A DNA stretch of 64,000 nt from Methanosphaera sp. BMS (GTDB lineage: Archaea > Methanobacteriota > Methanobacteria > Methanobacteriales > Methanobacteriaceae): the NCBI RefSeq assembly GCF_003268005.1, contig NZ_CP014213.1:2377501-2441500 (forward strand), in the 5' to 3' direction. The position numbers and the translations under genes were made by a program. Shown here one piece after another: positions 9,955 to 20,293 of this stretch. The notes beneath the pieces are model-generated. The model was not told the origin of the DNA. It saw only the letters and a list, made by a program, of their open reading frames with translations, and ran no database searches. Each line of letters begins with the position of its first letter. The stretch's first letter is position 1.

Positions 9955-11613
9955 CTAGTATTCTTCATCATCTGTCTGTATTCTCATTTTTGGCTCTTCG
10001 GTTTTTATGTGCATTGGCTCAATTTCCGGTTGTTGAAGACGATTTTTCATATCCATAATCTTAGCCTTGTGCGTTACCTCATCCATTATCTTATTATATT
10101 CCGGTACGTCTTTTTCAGCCAATAATGCTGATTGTTTAATAACTACAGGCACCAGGTCTTCAAATATTTTAGCTCTCATTTCTTCATTTTTAGCAGCCTT
10201 TTTGGTTCTTATGTATTTTTCCAGTTTTCTGGCTATTTTCATTGTTGCCTGTCTTATTTCACGTACGATTTCTTCCTCTGGAGCTACACTTTGTTTACCT
10301 GTGGATAGGTATGGAACGTTTGTTGATATGATGTTTACAAATACTGATATTGGTGCATCATCCAGGCTTCTTACACCATATCGTCTCCAGTCAATACTTT
10401 TTAATGCCTCTGTTATTGCACAGCTTCCCTGGTCAAATGTCAAAGGTACACGGTTGGCAAATCTCATGATTTCTGCCTTTCTTTGTTGGCCGACTAGACG
10501 TCCTGCTTTTCCACCATATGCAATACCCGCTTCTACGATGAATGATACTCCACCACGGTATGCTTGTGGTTTTCTGGTTATGGCAGTTGAAAATTCCGGC
10601 AGTAATATTTCATTAATACCTTTTTCTATCTGTTCGTTACCGATTGGTTTTAATCCACTTGTTGGTGGAGCCATGAATTTCATTTGATCAAATTGGTTCA
10701 CAACGGCTTCTGCTTCTTTCCATGTGATACTTTTTGGTCTTTTGTTCATGTCCAGGCCTGTTGCTTCCTCAATTTCCTTGATTTTTGCCGCGGACACACG
10801 ACTTAATGAATCCATGAGCAGGTTTTTGAATCGTTTTTTGTTTGTTGATTTGCAGAGGTATATTATATCATCGGCGGTTACCCCTTTTGGATGTGGAAGT
10901 ACTTCTTTTGGAAGTGGAGGTATCTTGTCTGTTGCCCTGTCAAAGGTGTATTTTCTTCCTGTAGGATCTTTGAATACTATTTTTGCATGAGGATTACCTA
11001 TTACGGTACGTCTTATGTATTCGTATGCTCCCTGTTCACTCATTGAGTATGATACATCTTTAAATTCAATTTCAATTCCTGAACCTGTTCTGTCTGTTTC
11101 AAATTCCTGTCTGTCCAGAATTATACCGGTATTCTTTTTAACATCTAACTTAACGGTCATTTCAATACCTTTAAGCTGGTTGCCGTCTTTGTATCTTGAT
11201 CTTATTTTTACCGGTTGACCTGTGGTCATCTGGGAGAGTAATACACATCCACTACAACCTAATCCCTGTTGTCCACGTGATTGGATGTTTCTGAATTTAC
11301 TTCCTGCAAACATTTGGCAGTATACCTTTGTTATAAATTCTTCCGGTATACCCGGACCATTATCCGCATGTGTTAGGAGGTAATGGTCTTTTCCTAATCT
11401 TTTAAGTTCTATTGTTATGTCTGGTAGTATTCCAACTTCTTCACATGCATCAAGACTGTTTGTTATAAGTTCGTGGAATACGATAGTAAGTGATCTTATC
11501 TTTCCAGAAAATCCTAACATCTGTTTGTTTCTTCTGAAAAATTCTGATGCTGTTAATTCCTTAAATTCTTCGAATAATTCGGATGTGTCACGTTCCAATT
11601 TATTTTCCTCCAA
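9955..11613 (-). CDS. top6B: DNA topoisomerase VI subunit B
   Basis: This is the ATP-binding subunit of topoisomerase VI, a GHKL ATPase that dimerises on ATP binding to clamp the second DNA segment. The Bergerat fold motifs are clear: [13 protein letters not shown] (catalytic Glu and Mg-binding Asn), [10 protein letters not shown], and the GQQGLGCSG lid. The H2TH and transducer regions follow, with the switch-lysine segment near [12 protein letters not shown]. The length is 552 residues. It sits directly upstream of top6A and downstream of the KH/Dim2 gene, an order conserved in many euryarchaea. Confidence 0.97.
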   Translation of the reverse strand: MEENKLERDTSELFEEFKELTASEFFRRNKQMLGFSGKIRSLTIVFHELITNSLDACEEVGILPDITIELKRLGKDHYLLTHADNGPGIPEEFITKVYCQMFAGSKFRNIQSRGQQGLGCSGCVLLSQMTTGQPVKIRSRYKDGNQLKGIEMTVKLDVKKNTGIILDRQEFETDRTGSGIEIEFKDVSYSMSEQGAYEYIRRTVIGNPHAKIVFKDPTGRKYTFDRATDKIPPLPKEVLPHPKGVTADDIIYLCKSTNKKRFKNLLMDSLSRVSAAKIKEIEEATGLDMNKRPKSITWKEAEAVVNQFDQMKFMAPPTSGLKPIGNEQIEKGINEILLPEFSTAITRKPQAYRGGVSFIVEAGIAYGGKAGRLVGQQRKAEIMRFANRVPLTFDQGSCAITEALKSIDWRRYGVRSLDDAPISVFVNIISTNVPYLSTGKQSVAPEEEIVREIRQATMKIARKLEKYIRTKKAAKNEEMRAKIFEDLVPVVIKQSALLAEKDVPEYNKIMDEVTHKAKIMDMKNRLQQPEIEPMHIKTEEPKMRIQTDDEEY

Positions 11614-12074
11614 TTTTTTTATTTAAATCAACTATGTATTACTTGGTCTTTGTTTGTTATTAACCACTGTGCTTGTTTACTCTGTTGATTATATTTGATT
11701 TCAATGGTTGTTTTGTTAATTTTTTATTAAAAATTATATTTATTTACTAAGCATATATACATGGGTGATTATTAGAATATGAATTTTCTTGTATACTATA
11801 ATATATGTAAATGCTATAATATAAAACATTGCATATACCCTACCTACTAAAAATACTATAAGTTAGGGGGGTCTTGAGAAGTATTCCCACTTGCAAAAAA
11901 AAATTAAAAACACTCCTCTTGATACTCAATGCAATACCTGGAAGAATTATCGATGAGGTTATTTCACATTTTAATAAGATTATCTTTTAATAACATCAGC
12001 AAGTATTCAAAAATAGTCATGTTAATGGCGGTCAATCAAAAAAAAGTATTTAAGAAGTTTTTTAAGGATACTTC
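11614..12074. other. Intergenic region upstream of top6B
   Basis: These 461 bp separate top6B from the KH-protein gene. AT-rich TATA-like stretches at about 11725-11765 on the minus strand could be the top6B promoter. A run of A residues near 11896-11912, on the downstream side of the KH gene, gives a U-run in the minus-strand transcript that may end it. No gene was recognised. Confidence 0.45.
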
Positions 12075-12839
12075 TTATTGTTGTTCGAGTTCTTTTAATC
12101 TATTTTCCTCTTCAGTTTCTCGTATAATGGCTTTTATGGTTTCTTCGGTTGATAAAATTTCTTCAGGCTCATCATCGTACTCTTCATCAAGTGAATTTTG
12201 GTTATAATCTGATTCGGCATCGGTATAGTCCACATCACTATCGAGATCTTCCCTTAAATATTGTCTTTCATCGGCTTTTCCATGAATCATTTCATCAAAC
12301 TCTTCCCTTTTGAGCTTGTCATGCATCTTCTCTAGGTATGCATATACACTTTTCTGTCTTGAACCATCAAGAATCATATTGATGGCTTCCTTAGCCATTT
12401 GAACATTTTCGATTTTACCAATAAGCGAAACGGTTTTTCCGTAAATGCTTATTTCAACATCCAACATGTCATGCATAATCTGCCTGGTTCTTCCACCTTT
12501 ACCTATAATCCTTCCTTTTTGTCTGACTAAAGCCTTTTTACTTTTACCGACATAATCCTGTAAGTTTATAATCTCAAGAATTAGCTCTTCATTATCCAGT
12601 CTTAATGCAATTTCCGGATTGAATCCTCTGCCGATAGCCTTAATCATATATCTGGCTTTCCATATTGCCAATGGATCTTCAGTTTCTTCAGTTGAACTGA
12701 TGGCAATGTTACCTGTTTCACTGTCAATTTTAAGTTCGGTTTTTGTGATAATTTCAAGCTGATGTTTGATTTTACCATTTTTTCCGATAGTTACGCCTAC
12801 TCTGTCTTTTGGTATTTTTAAGTATTCTATGTTAACCAT
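12075..12839 (-). CDS. KH-domain RNA-binding protein, archaeal Dim2/Pno1 homologue
   Basis: This protein carries two KH domains. The first contains the GxxG loop in [16 protein letters not shown], with the substrate-facing helix starting about residue 14. The second contains [16 protein letters not shown] at about residues 109-124. A highly acidic tail (about residues 190-254) follows. Archaeal Dim2 helps 16S rRNA 3'-end maturation with the Nob1 nuclease and small-subunit assembly factors; that role is family knowledge. The ATG has an AAGGAG site. It lies downstream of rio1 and aIF1A on the same strand, consistent with a ribosome-biogenesis group. The acidic extension is longer than the bare two-KH core. 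Confidence 0.9.
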   Translation of the reverse strand: MVNIEYLKIPKDRVGVTIGKNGKIKHQLEIITKTELKIDSETGNIAISSTEETEDPLAIWKARYMIKAIGRGFNPEIALRLDNEELILEIINLQDYVGKSKKALVRQKGRIIGKGGRTRQIMHDMLDVEISIYGKTVSLIGKIENVQMAKEAINMILDGSRQKSVYAYLEKMHDKLKREEFDEMIHGKADERQYLREDLDSDVDYTDAESDYNQNSLDEEYDDEPEEILSTEETIKAIIRETEEENRLKELEQQ

Positions 12840-13199
12840 TATAAAAAACTCCTTAAATATCTATGTTTATGTTTATTTAAATAATAAATGGGTTTATGTT
12901 CTAAAAAATAATCTAAAATTTTAGTTATTTTATGGGTAGTTTATTTTTTTTTAATTAATTTCTAATCTTAAAATAATGAGTTCTTATTAAGATTATGTTT
13001 TTGATTTGTCAGGTTATATGTTCATTTTATGAATATCATATATTTTTCTATATCAATGTCATATTTTTTATTTTTCAATAAAGAAATAATTGGAGTATTT
13101 ACTCTTTATCTTACTCTACTCTAATTTATGTATACTATAGTATAAATAAGTTTATGCTTAATATCGATTGTTATTATAAGTAATTATTATTAAATTAAA
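12840..13199. other. AT-rich intergenic region between rio1 and the KH gene
   Basis: This 360-bp stretch is very AT-rich. It must hold the end of the rio1 transcript and possibly a separate promoter for the KH gene. I see no supported ORF, RNA gene or repeat. Confidence 0.45.
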
Positions 13200-13973
13200 T
13201 TATTTTTTAATTTTATCTTCAATGTATTCATATGATAAATCCACATTAAATTTTTTAGCATCATATATTATATTATTTATGTCCCTTTCAAGTAAAGTTC
13301 TGCTAAGAGGATGGCTTGTTAATGTAGCTTGGGATAAATCAATAATGTACGGATGATTGTAGCTCATTAATATGTTATATCTTGATAAGTCTCCATGGAC
13401 GAGATTGGCTTGGTTATAACACACATCCATAAAGTCGATAATTTCTTCAAAGACCTCCTCTGCATTATCCAGTTTTGCCTTATGTAATGGTACGGCAGCA
13501 CTGGCATCACTTTCATTATGCTCAAGAAATTCCATTACAAGTACATTTTCCTTGGCGGTATAGGGTTCGGGTACACGGGTGCCCAACTTGTATAATCTGC
13601 TCAAGTTTTTAAATTCCTTCTGGGTCCATGCTGTTATAAGTTGTCTTTTATTGCCTCCATGGCTTTTAAACCTTGGATCACCCGCAATGTATTCGTTGAG
13701 TTTCTTGAAGTCAAGGGTGACTATCCGGTAAATTTTAACCGCGACATTGTTTTCGTCATCATCCACTCCTAAAAATACGTTGGCTTCCTTACCCGTACTT
13801 ATAACTCCGTTTAAACTTTGAAGATATCCCTGATTAGCCAGTTTATACAATACTTTCAGTGTCTTATCATCAAACACCTCACTTGAAACCTGTTTATCTT
13901 CAACACTTTTCAAACGTTTTCTTTCTTCAAATTTCCGCATTTGACTATCTGCATCATCATAATGTTTATCCAT
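13200..13973 (-). CDS. rio1: RIO1-type serine protein kinase/ATPase
   Basis: This is a RIO-family atypical kinase acting in late small-subunit ribosome maturation. The flexible ATP-binding loop is STGKEANVFLGV, with the lysine in VAVKIYR. The catalytic loop is LVHGDLSRYNILM (Asp and Asn), and the metal-binding Asp is in PYIIDLSQA. This is the RIO1 pattern, and the N-terminal winged helix typical of Rio2 is absent. The frame can start at TTG 13989-13991, overlapping the upstream stop, but the ATG at 13971-13973 follows GGTGA and gives a normal N-terminus. The gene immediately upstream is an unrelated transporter, which separates rio1 from its usual partner aIF1A. Confidence 0.93.
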   Translation of the reverse strand: MDKHYDDADSQMRKFEERKRLKSVEDKQVSSEVFDDKTLKVLYKLANQGYLQSLNGVISTGKEANVFLGVDDDENNVAVKIYRIVTLDFKKLNEYIAGDPRFKSHGGNKRQLITAWTQKEFKNLSRLYKLGTRVPEPYTAKENVLVMEFLEHNESDASAAVPLHKAKLDNAEEVFEEIIDFMDVCYNQANLVHGDLSRYNILMSYNHPYIIDLSQATLTSHPLSRTLLERDINNIIYDAKKFNVDLSYEYIEDKIKK

Positions 13974-13987
13974 CTTCACCACATTCC

Positions 13988-14932
13988 TCAATACTTCTCT
14001 TTGATACTTAACAATATTCTTGAAACAATATATAATACAGGTAATTCTATCAATGGTCCAATTACCAGACTTATTGCAATTAATTCATTATTTGCAAATG
14101 AACTTATGGCTATGGCCAACGCTAATGGACTGTTACGTGCAAGAGTAGTAAATGTTAGACTTGCATATTCCTCATAACTGAAGTTCAACTTCTTCGATGT
14201 GATATAATCAAGTAAGCCGTTTGCCATAAAAAATAGTATAAGGGGTATAAAAAGTACGCCAATACTATTGATGTTTTCCAACAAAACCGAACTTTCAGTA
14301 TTAAACAATCCAAATATCGCTATGCATAAAAATAACAATTGGTTATCTGTAAATATGCTTGTAATCTTTTCGTTATATTCCTTGTCTTTTAATAGGTATT
14401 TAACAATCTGGGCTAATATAAATGGTAGGACTATGTATGTTATCAAACTGTTTATCAAGTCACTTAACTGTAACGTGTTGCTGCTTGAAAAAAACAGCAG
14501 CAGATAAACTGGAAGTAATATTAACTGTAACACTAGGTTAATTGGCAGTAATGAAATGCTGCTGGCCAAATCTCCCTTGGCCATCTTTGTAAATACCAGG
14601 TACCAATCGGTACAAGGCGTTAGAATAAGCATGAAAAATCCTATAATTAAATCAATATTTCCATTTAAAAATATATTAGCAAGAAAATATCCGAATAAGG
14701 GGGTCCAGATAAAATTAATTATTAGGCTTGTACTGGTGAACTTGTGATTGGAAAAGCTATGTTTTATATCTTCAATAGGTATGTCCAGGAATAATGTAAA
14801 TAACATTAAAGATAGAAAAATTGTAATTAGATAGGGGCTTATCTGGTTAATTATTGGGATATTATTAAATAATAAACCAAGTATGATGGAGATGAATATG
14901 AAAACAGGTTCTAATTTTTCAATTAATTCCAT
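13988..14932 (-). CDS. ACR3/BASS-type transporter (arsenite or organic anion)
   Basis: This membrane protein of 314 residues has about ten helices and belongs to the bile acid:Na+ symporter / ACR3 superfamily. The segment LTPCTDWYLVFTKMAKGD resembles the ACR3 motif around its conserved transport cysteine, and the later TTLARNSPLALAIA matches the ARN motif of helix 9. Arsenite export is therefore possible, but no arsenic genes are nearby and other anions cannot be excluded. The second ATG, eight bases after GGAG, is taken as the start. The gene sits between aIF1A and rio1 and looks like an accessory insertion within a conserved block. Confidence 0.72.
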   Translation of the reverse strand: MELIEKLEPVFIFISIILGLLFNNIPIINQISPYLITIFLSLMLFTLFLDIPIEDIKHSFSNHKFTSTSLIINFIWTPLFGYFLANIFLNGNIDLIIGFFMLILTPCTDWYLVFTKMAKGDLASSISLLPINLVLQLILLPVYLLLFFSSSNTLQLSDLINSLITYIVLPFILAQIVKYLLKDKEYNEKITSIFTDNQLLFLCIAIFGLFNTESSVLLENINSIGVLFIPLILFFMANGLLDYITSKKLNFSYEEYASLTFTTLARNSPLALAIAISSFANNELIAISLVIGPLIELPVLYIVSRILLSIKEKY

Positions 14933-14960
14933 ATTCATAACTCCATGCTATACATTCTTA

Positions 14961-15293
14961 TTATATTTTTAAGAATCCTCTTCTTTCAAGATAGTTGGCT
15001 TCTGTACGGGTGTATCTCCAAATTACGTCTGCCTTTTCATTACTTTGGAAATCCCATGGTTTGACAAGTACCACATCACCTTCACGAATCCAGATTCTCT
15101 TTTTCATTTTACCAGGTATACGGCATAATCTTATGTTTTTGTCATTGCATCTTACCTTAAGTTTTCCATGTCCCAATATTTGTTCTACAATACCTGGAAT
15201 TTCACCTTTACGAGGTGATCTAACTCTTATATTTTCGCCTTGTGGCTGTTGGTTATTGTTATTTCCTTTATTTTTATTATTTCCTTTTTTCAA
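14961..15293 (-). CDS. Translation initiation factor aIF1A
   Basis: This 110-residue homologue of eIF1A has an Asn/Gln-rich N-terminal tail followed by the S1-type OB fold: EIPGIVEQILGHGKLKVRC, then RIPGKMKKRIWIREGDVVLV. The C-terminus is YTRTEANYLERRGFL. It binds the ribosomal A site and promotes scanning-free start selection together with aIF1. The start is TTG at 15291-15293, after GGGAG; no ATG is available. It is the first gene of a minus-strand run that continues with the transporter and rio1. Confidence 0.94.
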   Translation of the reverse strand: MKKGNNKNKGNNNNQQPQGENIRVRSPRKGEIPGIVEQILGHGKLKVRCNDKNIRLCRIPGKMKKRIWIREGDVVLVKPWDFQSNEKADVIWRYTRTEANYLERRGFLKI

Positions 15294-15744
15294 ACTATAT
15301 TTCTCCCATTAAACATTTATGATGTAATTATATGATTAAAATAATCCTTTATCAGTAATTTGTATTACTTTTGTAGTTACCATATATATTATATTAATAT
15401 GTAGTTATGTAATCCAAAGTATATATCTTTTTTCAACTAATGCAACCAAGCATCAAAAAAGAAATAGTTTAAATTAGTTATTATTTAATCAGTTCAATGA
15501 TTGAAGAATTAAGCTTAGTTTTATATATGAATGTTTTTTCATATTATTTCATTTGAAAAAAAGATTTCTTGTCTGTTTTATATGATGTATAATCCTGCAG
15601 TGAAAATGTGTTTGCAACATTCATTCAGGTTGTCTGGGGGGATTGTTTAATTTCAAATAATAAGTGTGGGTATTTATGAGGAAGCAATCATATGAAAAAT
15701 TAAAGGAAAGATGATAAAATAAGATAGATCATAGGGGGGTATGA
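15294..15744. other. Intergenic region upstream of aIF1A
   Basis: This 451-bp region contains TATA-like runs near 15380-15400 that could drive aIF1A on the minus strand. Two short G runs (about 15636-15641 and 15733-15738) stand out against the AT background. I recognise no tRNA, small ORF or repeat. Confidence 0.4.
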
Positions 15745-16335
15745 TTATCCTACCTTATTGATTTTAATCAATGATTTAATTGGAATGTTATCCAAATCAT
15801 TAATGCCCTTCTTATCAACAAGTACCGTTACGGCTAATGGTTTTGCACCCTGTGATTTACATACATTAATTGCATCCGTAATTGTTCTACCACTGGTTAT
15901 GACATCATCCACAATAACAACACGTTTATTTTTAACGTTTGCAAAGTTATGACTTATGGCTCCCTGTGAAGATTCATTTTTCATGTGTTTTATTGGATGG
16001 AATACTGCTAATTCGGCTTCAAGATAATCTGCCATGAATGTGGCAAAAGGAACTCCACTGACTGTTATTCCAACAACGGTATCTATTTCTTCATCAACTA
16101 AATCAGCTAATGCTGCAGATATGAATTGCATCCTATTGGAACTTGAACCAATGGTTTTCCAATTGATTGCGAAGTCATCAGGTTTTTGTTTTTGTTTATT
16201 TTGGGTTACTTGACTCATCTGTAAAATTAGCCATTGGGCGGTATCTTTGGAGATGTTCAATTCATCTGCTATTTCACCAGTTGTCAATCCTTTATTTCTT
16301 AGTCCTGTTGCTTTTTCAATTAATTGTGAGTTCAT
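15745..16335 (-). CDS. HTH-phosphoribosyltransferase fusion, OPRT-like regulator (GfcR-like)
   Basis: This protein of 196 residues joins an N-terminal helix-turn-helix ([23 protein letters not shown], about residues 17-39) to a type I phosphoribosyltransferase domain with the PRPP loop [16 protein letters not shown]. Related archaeal proteins annotated as 'orotate phosphoribosyltransferase-like' include the haloarchaeal regulator GfcR, so a transcriptional role sensing a phosphoribosylated ligand is likelier than pyrE activity. The second ATG, six bases after GAGGA, is chosen over the one abutting that site. It follows the Gfo/Idh gene by 16 bp at the end of the hemC operon. Confidence 0.8.
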   Translation of the reverse strand: MNSQLIEKATGLRNKGLTTGEIADELNISKDTAQWLILQMSQVTQNKQKQKPDDFAINWKTIGSSSNRMQFISAALADLVDEEIDTVVGITVSGVPFATFMADYLEAELAVFHPIKHMKNESSQGAISHNFANVKNKRVVIVDDVITSGRTITDAINVCKSQGAKPLAVTVLVDKKGINDLDNIPIKSLIKINKVG

Positions 16336-16351
16336 ATTCATTCCTCTTTTT

Positions 16352-17305
16352 CTATTCTAAATATATTAAATTCTTTTCTTTTGATGATTTCATTGCAGCT
16401 TCAACAATACGTAAAGCTTCATATCCGTCTTGACCGGTTACCTCGGCTTCTTTATTTGACTGAACCGCATTTACAAATGAACGTAATTCTTCTTTCAACG
16501 GTTCCTTGTTTTCAACCTTTACCTCTTCCACATGGTTATTTTCCTTGTATAATGTAACGGTCTGACTTCCATAATCCACACTGATTATACCATCCACACC
16601 TGTTATGTTAAGCTGTCGTTTTTTATATGGTGTTAGCCAGTTGGTTTCCAATATGCTCAATGCACCGTTTTCATATTTTGTCATGATTTCTGCGTGATCT
16701 TCAAATTCACAGTTTTTAAGGTTACTGCTCATGTTGGCAAATACCATTTCGGCCTTACTTTCAAACAAGTAATTGAAAATGTCAATATCATGTATTGCAA
16801 GGTCTGTTGCAACTCCAACGTCTCTAATTCGTGGAGGGTATGGACCCAATCGTTTTGCGTTTGCAGTTACAACTTCTCCAATTTCTCCCTCTTGAAGCAA
16901 TCTTTTGGCTACGCGAACGGCCGGATTGAATCTTTCGACATGACCGGTTGCAAGGATAACTCCCGCATCCTTGGCGGCATCAATCATCTCTTTGGCTTCT
17001 GTTATATGACTTGCCACGGGTTTTTCAACAAGTACATTCTTGCCCGCTTCAATAGCACTCATAACAACATCATGATGGAAAACGGTTGGAACACATATGT
17101 TTACGGCTTCAAGATCATCTAATTGTAAAATATTGTCATAATCCACATATCCGACAGTGTTGAATTCCTTGGATACATTATCCAGTGTTCCACGAACCAT
17201 ATCTGATATGGCAAGTAAGTTTGCATTTTCAAGTTCGGAGTATATCCTCACATGGTTATAACCCATAGCTCCTACTCCAATAACGCCTACGTTTGTTTGC
17301 TTCAT
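16352..17305 (-). CDS. Gfo/Idh/MocA family NAD(P)-dependent oxidoreductase
   Basis: This 317-residue sugar-type dehydrogenase has an N-terminal Rossmann fold ([15 protein letters not shown], residues 6-20), the signature EKP at 94-96 and the HVERFNPAV segment that begins the C-terminal substrate domain. Family members oxidise or isomerise sugars, and methanogen relatives include UDP-GlcNAc 3-dehydrogenases for glycan synthesis, but the substrate here is unknown. Its start overlaps the hemC stop by four bases (ATGA), indicating translational coupling. Confidence 0.88.
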   Translation of the reverse strand: MKQTNVGVIGVGAMGYNHVRIYSELENANLLAISDMVRGTLDNVSKEFNTVGYVDYDNILQLDDLEAVNICVPTVFHHDVVMSAIEAGKNVLVEKPVASHITEAKEMIDAAKDAGVILATGHVERFNPAVRVAKRLLQEGEIGEVVTANAKRLGPYPPRIRDVGVATDLAIHDIDIFNYLFESKAEMVFANMSSNLKNCEFEDHAEIMTKYENGALSILETNWLTPYKKRQLNITGVDGIISVDYGSQTVTLYKENNHVEEVKVENKEPLKEELRSFVNAVQSNKEAEVTGQDGYEALRIVEAAMKSSKEKNLIYLE

Positions 17306-18174
17306 AATGCATCATCTCTCAGTTTTTCTCCAATAGACTTAGCAGCAATAATGGCATTGTCCTTGTTTGTCTGTTTGTCAATTCTTGCCAATATTTCACC
17401 TTCAGGGCTTAATAATTCACAATAAATGGATATTTGATCCTTTTTTACCTTTGAATTAACGCCTACCGGCCATTGACATCCAACACCTAATGTTTCAAGT
17501 ATTGTCTTTTCACACATGGCCTCTAGGCGGGTATCGTCATGGTTTAACTTACTTATTATGTCGTTGTATTGTGAGTCCTTATGTGTCATAACAGCCAATG
17601 CTCCTTGGCCAGCCGGAGGAACGATGTATCTTTCATCAAAGATTTCTTTGATATGTTCCTGCAGTCCTAATCTATTGATACCTGCCAAAGCCATTATTGT
17701 AGCATCATATTCTCCCTCTTCAACTTTACGAATACGGGTATCAATGTTTCCTCTAATCGGTTTGGTTATGACCTTTTTGTCATGAAGTTTGCAGTATGCT
17801 TCACGTCTTACACTGCTTGTTCCTAATGTGGCATTTTCAGGCAGTTCATCCCAGGAATAGTTTGATATTAAAACTTCATTTGTAGCTTCTCTTTTAGGAA
17901 TTGCTGTTATTGTTAATTGGTCATTTAATTCGCTAGGCAAATCTTTGAAACTATGTACTGCAAAATCAATGTCTCCTTCAATCAATGCAGTATCCAACTC
18001 TTTTGTAAAAATACCCTTGGCATCAATATTATATAATTGTGAATCTTTAATTTTATCTCCTGTTGTCTTAATAATTTTTCTTTCTATTTTCTCTCCGGTT
18101 ATCCTTTCCAAATCATCTACAACAGTTTGTGTTTGAGTAGTTGCTAGTTTACTTCCTCTTGTACCAACTATCAA
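17302..18174 (-). CDS. hemC: Hydroxymethylbilane synthase (porphobilinogen deaminase)
   Basis: This enzyme condenses four porphobilinogens into the linear tetrapyrrole used for siroheme, F430 and corrinoids. Visible hallmarks are GTRGSKLATTQTQ at the N-terminus, VHSFKDLP with the catalytic Asp, GTSSVRREA, RGNIDTRIRK, and the dipyrromethane-cofactor cysteine Cys233 in LGVGCQWPVG. It has 290 residues. The start is TTG at 18172-18174 behind GGGGG; there is no upstream ATG in frame. It lies downstream of cfbE on the same strand, so two tetrapyrrole genes stand together. Confidence 0.96.
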   Translation of the reverse strand: MIVGTRGSKLATTQTQTVVDDLERITGEKIERKIIKTTGDKIKDSQLYNIDAKGIFTKELDTALIEGDIDFAVHSFKDLPSELNDQLTITAIPKREATNEVLISNYSWDELPENATLGTSSVRREAYCKLHDKKVITKPIRGNIDTRIRKVEEGEYDATIMALAGINRLGLQEHIKEIFDERYIVPPAGQGALAVMTHKDSQYNDIISKLNHDDTRLEAMCEKTILETLGVGCQWPVGVNSKVKKDQISIYCELLSPEGEILARIDKQTNKDNAIIAAKSIGEKLRDDAL

Positions 18175-18429
18175 TAAGCATACCCCCTATCATCTTATTT
18201 TATTAAAAAATATCAGGTAATATTATACAGATTATCCTTTGATTAAATAAAAAATTATGCTCTTTTATCAAATAATTACTATTTAATTATTTTTCTACTC
18301 TTTATAATTATATGTTCAATATATTTAATAAAGTTTTTTTATTATTTTTTCATCATCCAATTAATTTTTAAAACGAATCAAATATCTAAAATGTTGATTT
18401 TCAGTTATTCTCCGGCAGTATTTATGTTT

Positions 18430-19773
18430 TCATATATTTAATTCAACATTTTTTGCATATTCACTTCTATAGATAACTTCTATTATTTCATTATTTTCTA
18501 GTTTAATCATCTCATTTATGGCCTTGTTTAGAGTGGGGATATATGTTATGTTGGATTTATTTAATTTGCCATGGATATTCCTTCCCAGATTTCCGGTTAA
18601 CACTATTTTATTGGGCAATGTTTTAAGGTAGTTTACCAGTTTTGTCTCGTCAATCTCTTCACATGTAATTCCATAGTCGCCACCAAGAACTATGATAAAA
18701 TTTTCATCTAATCTTTTTATATTTTCAATGGATTTTTTTATGGATGTTGTATTTAGTCCCGGATTTATTTCCTCTATGATGATTTTTTTTCCAACTTTCT
18801 TATATGATGTTCTGCCATCGATGGTGTTGATATCATCAATCTTTAAAAGTATGTCTTCCATACACATATCACACATCAGCCCTACGCTAATTGCAAAGAG
18901 GATGTTCAATACATAAAAATCCGTCAATGCAAAACAGGTTACGTCATACTTCTTGTCATTATAATGAAGGGTAAATGATGAATTTTTAATATCTAGATTT
19001 AGGCTTGATGTGTACATGTCACTGTCGGCATCAGACAATGAAATTTTAAATGCATCTCTTTTCACATCATCATAATATTTATCAAAGCTTTCTTTCATGC
19101 ATATTACCCTATCACAGCTAAAGACATTTCTTTTTGCGGCGGATGCTTTCAGACTATCATCCGCAATGGGATAATCCTCAACAATATTGGTTAACACTCC
19201 AATACTTTCATTGGGAATAACGCCTAATGATACTTCGGCTATAAAATAATCAATTTTATCCAGCAAATCCTCTTCAAGTGCAATATTAAGTGCCGTAATA
19301 ATACTGGAGGGAGTAATGCTAAGATTTCTTTTAAGAACAACCTTCCTGTTATCTGAATGATATGACAGTTCGCTGCTGTTTAAAACAAGAACGTTATAAT
19401 CGGACAATATGTCTTTAATCATGGAGGTCACAGTAGTTTTTGCCTTGACACCGGTAACCTGAATAATTCTGAAATTCCAGTTATACTTATTTCTATGCTT
19501 GTTTACAAGATATGCTGTGAATTCATGGTGGGTGAAATCTTTATGGATTACAGGCCTCATATGAACGGGGGCAATTGTCGTATAACTCTCATCAATGGAT
19601 TCCTTTTCTATAAATGAAACGTTATATTTTTGAGAATATGTCTTTTTATCCTCATCCGTTAATTTATTATAAATGTCATAGAAAAAAAGAGGTTTGGATG
19701 TATACTTTGAATATTCATCCAACAATACTAGTCCGCCATGATTGGCATCACATATAACTACATTATTTTTCAT
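18430..19773 (-). CDS. cfbE: Coenzyme F430 synthetase, Mur-ligase family
   Basis: This 447-residue MurD/MurF-like ligase has the ATP loop QVTGVKAKTTVTSMI (about residues 105-119), a central domain with SLGVIPNES, and a C-terminal ligase domain containing ILVLGGDYG-like and LTGNLGRNIHG segments. CfbE catalyses the last step of coenzyme F430 synthesis, the ATP-dependent cyclisation of seco-F430. The assignment rests on family resemblance plus position beside hemC. The remnant nadK stop lies only 21 bp upstream, which suggests that nadK and cfbE were one operon before the insertion described separately. Confidence 0.85.
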   Translation of the reverse strand: MKNNVVICDANHGGLVLLDEYSKYTSKPLFFYDIYNKLTDEDKKTYSQKYNVSFIEKESIDESYTTIAPVHMRPVIHKDFTHHEFTAYLVNKHRNKYNWNFRIIQVTGVKAKTTVTSMIKDILSDYNVLVLNSSELSYHSDNRKVVLKRNLSITPSSIITALNIALEEDLLDKIDYFIAEVSLGVIPNESIGVLTNIVEDYPIADDSLKASAAKRNVFSCDRVICMKESFDKYYDDVKRDAFKISLSDADSDMYTSSLNLDIKNSSFTLHYNDKKYDVTCFALTDFYVLNILFAISVGLMCDMCMEDILLKIDDINTIDGRTSYKKVGKKIIIEEINPGLNTTSIKKSIENIKRLDENFIIVLGGDYGITCEEIDETKLVNYLKTLPNKIVLTGNLGRNIHGKLNKSNITYIPTLNKAINEMIKLENNEIIEVIYRSEYAKNVELNI

Positions 19774-19794
19774 AGTAAAACCCGTTTGAACTTT

Positions 19795-19863
19795 TTATAC
19801 TACTTTCGTTAACTTCTTATTGATGCTGTCATAGAATTTCTTGGTAAATCTTACAAAGTGTGC
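19795..19863 (-). pseudogene. Duplicated nadK 3' end (direct repeat, left copy)
   Basis: These 69 bp match 21180-21248 with a single mismatch. On the minus strand they encode the last 22 residues of NAD kinase plus stop, reading FVRFTKKFYDSINKKL where the intact gene has Val for Ile. The upstream sequence (19864 on) is unrelated to nadK, so the match stops abruptly. The two copies are 1385 bp apart and bracket the toxin-antitoxin genes. Confidence 0.9.
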
Positions 19864-20014
19864 CTTGTAATTCGGCATCTTCTGAGATAAGACAGTCATA
19901 AAAACTGAAATAATACAAGAGAATACTAATAAAAAAGATGTCTGGCAGTATGATAATCTTTGATGGGACAACATTCAATATTAATTTTATGCAGATGATA
20001 CTTATTTATTTAAA

Positions 20015-20293
20015 TTAATATTCATTATAATCTGATTTTCTGGCAATAACATTTTGTATTTCTATAATATTTGATTTTGTATGTATGTAATAAACAATCC
20101 TATAATTTCCAACTTTATGTCGTTTACATTTAGGGCATCTAATACTTTCTAATTGTTTATTTGATGATTTATACGGATTTTTTTCTATTTTATATATTCC
20201 CTCTTTTAACTGTTTGTAAACCGTTTTGTTTTTCTTTTTATATTTGTTTAAATTTTTTAAAGCTTTTTTTGTATATATTATGTTAAAGCTCAT
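20015..20293 (-). CDS. RelE/ParE-superfamily toxin
   Basis: This basic 92-residue protein has the RelE-like alpha-alpha-beta plan: FNIIYTKKALKNLNKYKKK, a lysine-rich helical pair, then HKVGNYRIVYYI and the C-terminal beta strand. RelE toxins are ribosome-dependent mRNA endonucleases. An unusual CPKCKRHKVG segment places a CxxC in front of the core strand. It overlaps the upstream antitoxin by four bases (ATGA), a typical arrangement. The module lies inside the segment bracketed by nadK repeats. Confidence 0.85.
   Translation of the reverse strand: MSFNIIYTKKALKNLNKYKKKNKTVYKQLKEGIYKIEKNPYKSSNKQLESIRCPKCKRHKVGNYRIVYYIHTKSNIIEIQNVIARKSDYNEY

Noticed and set aside
10067-10687. 206-codon frame antisense to top6B
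   Set aside because: It lies entirely inside the coding sequence of a conserved essential gene and has low-complexity hydrophobic translation.
19864-20014. Upstream extension of the duplicated nadK end as a real small gene
   Set aside because: The frame stays open for some codons, but there is no ribosome-binding site and no similarity to nadK beyond the repeat.
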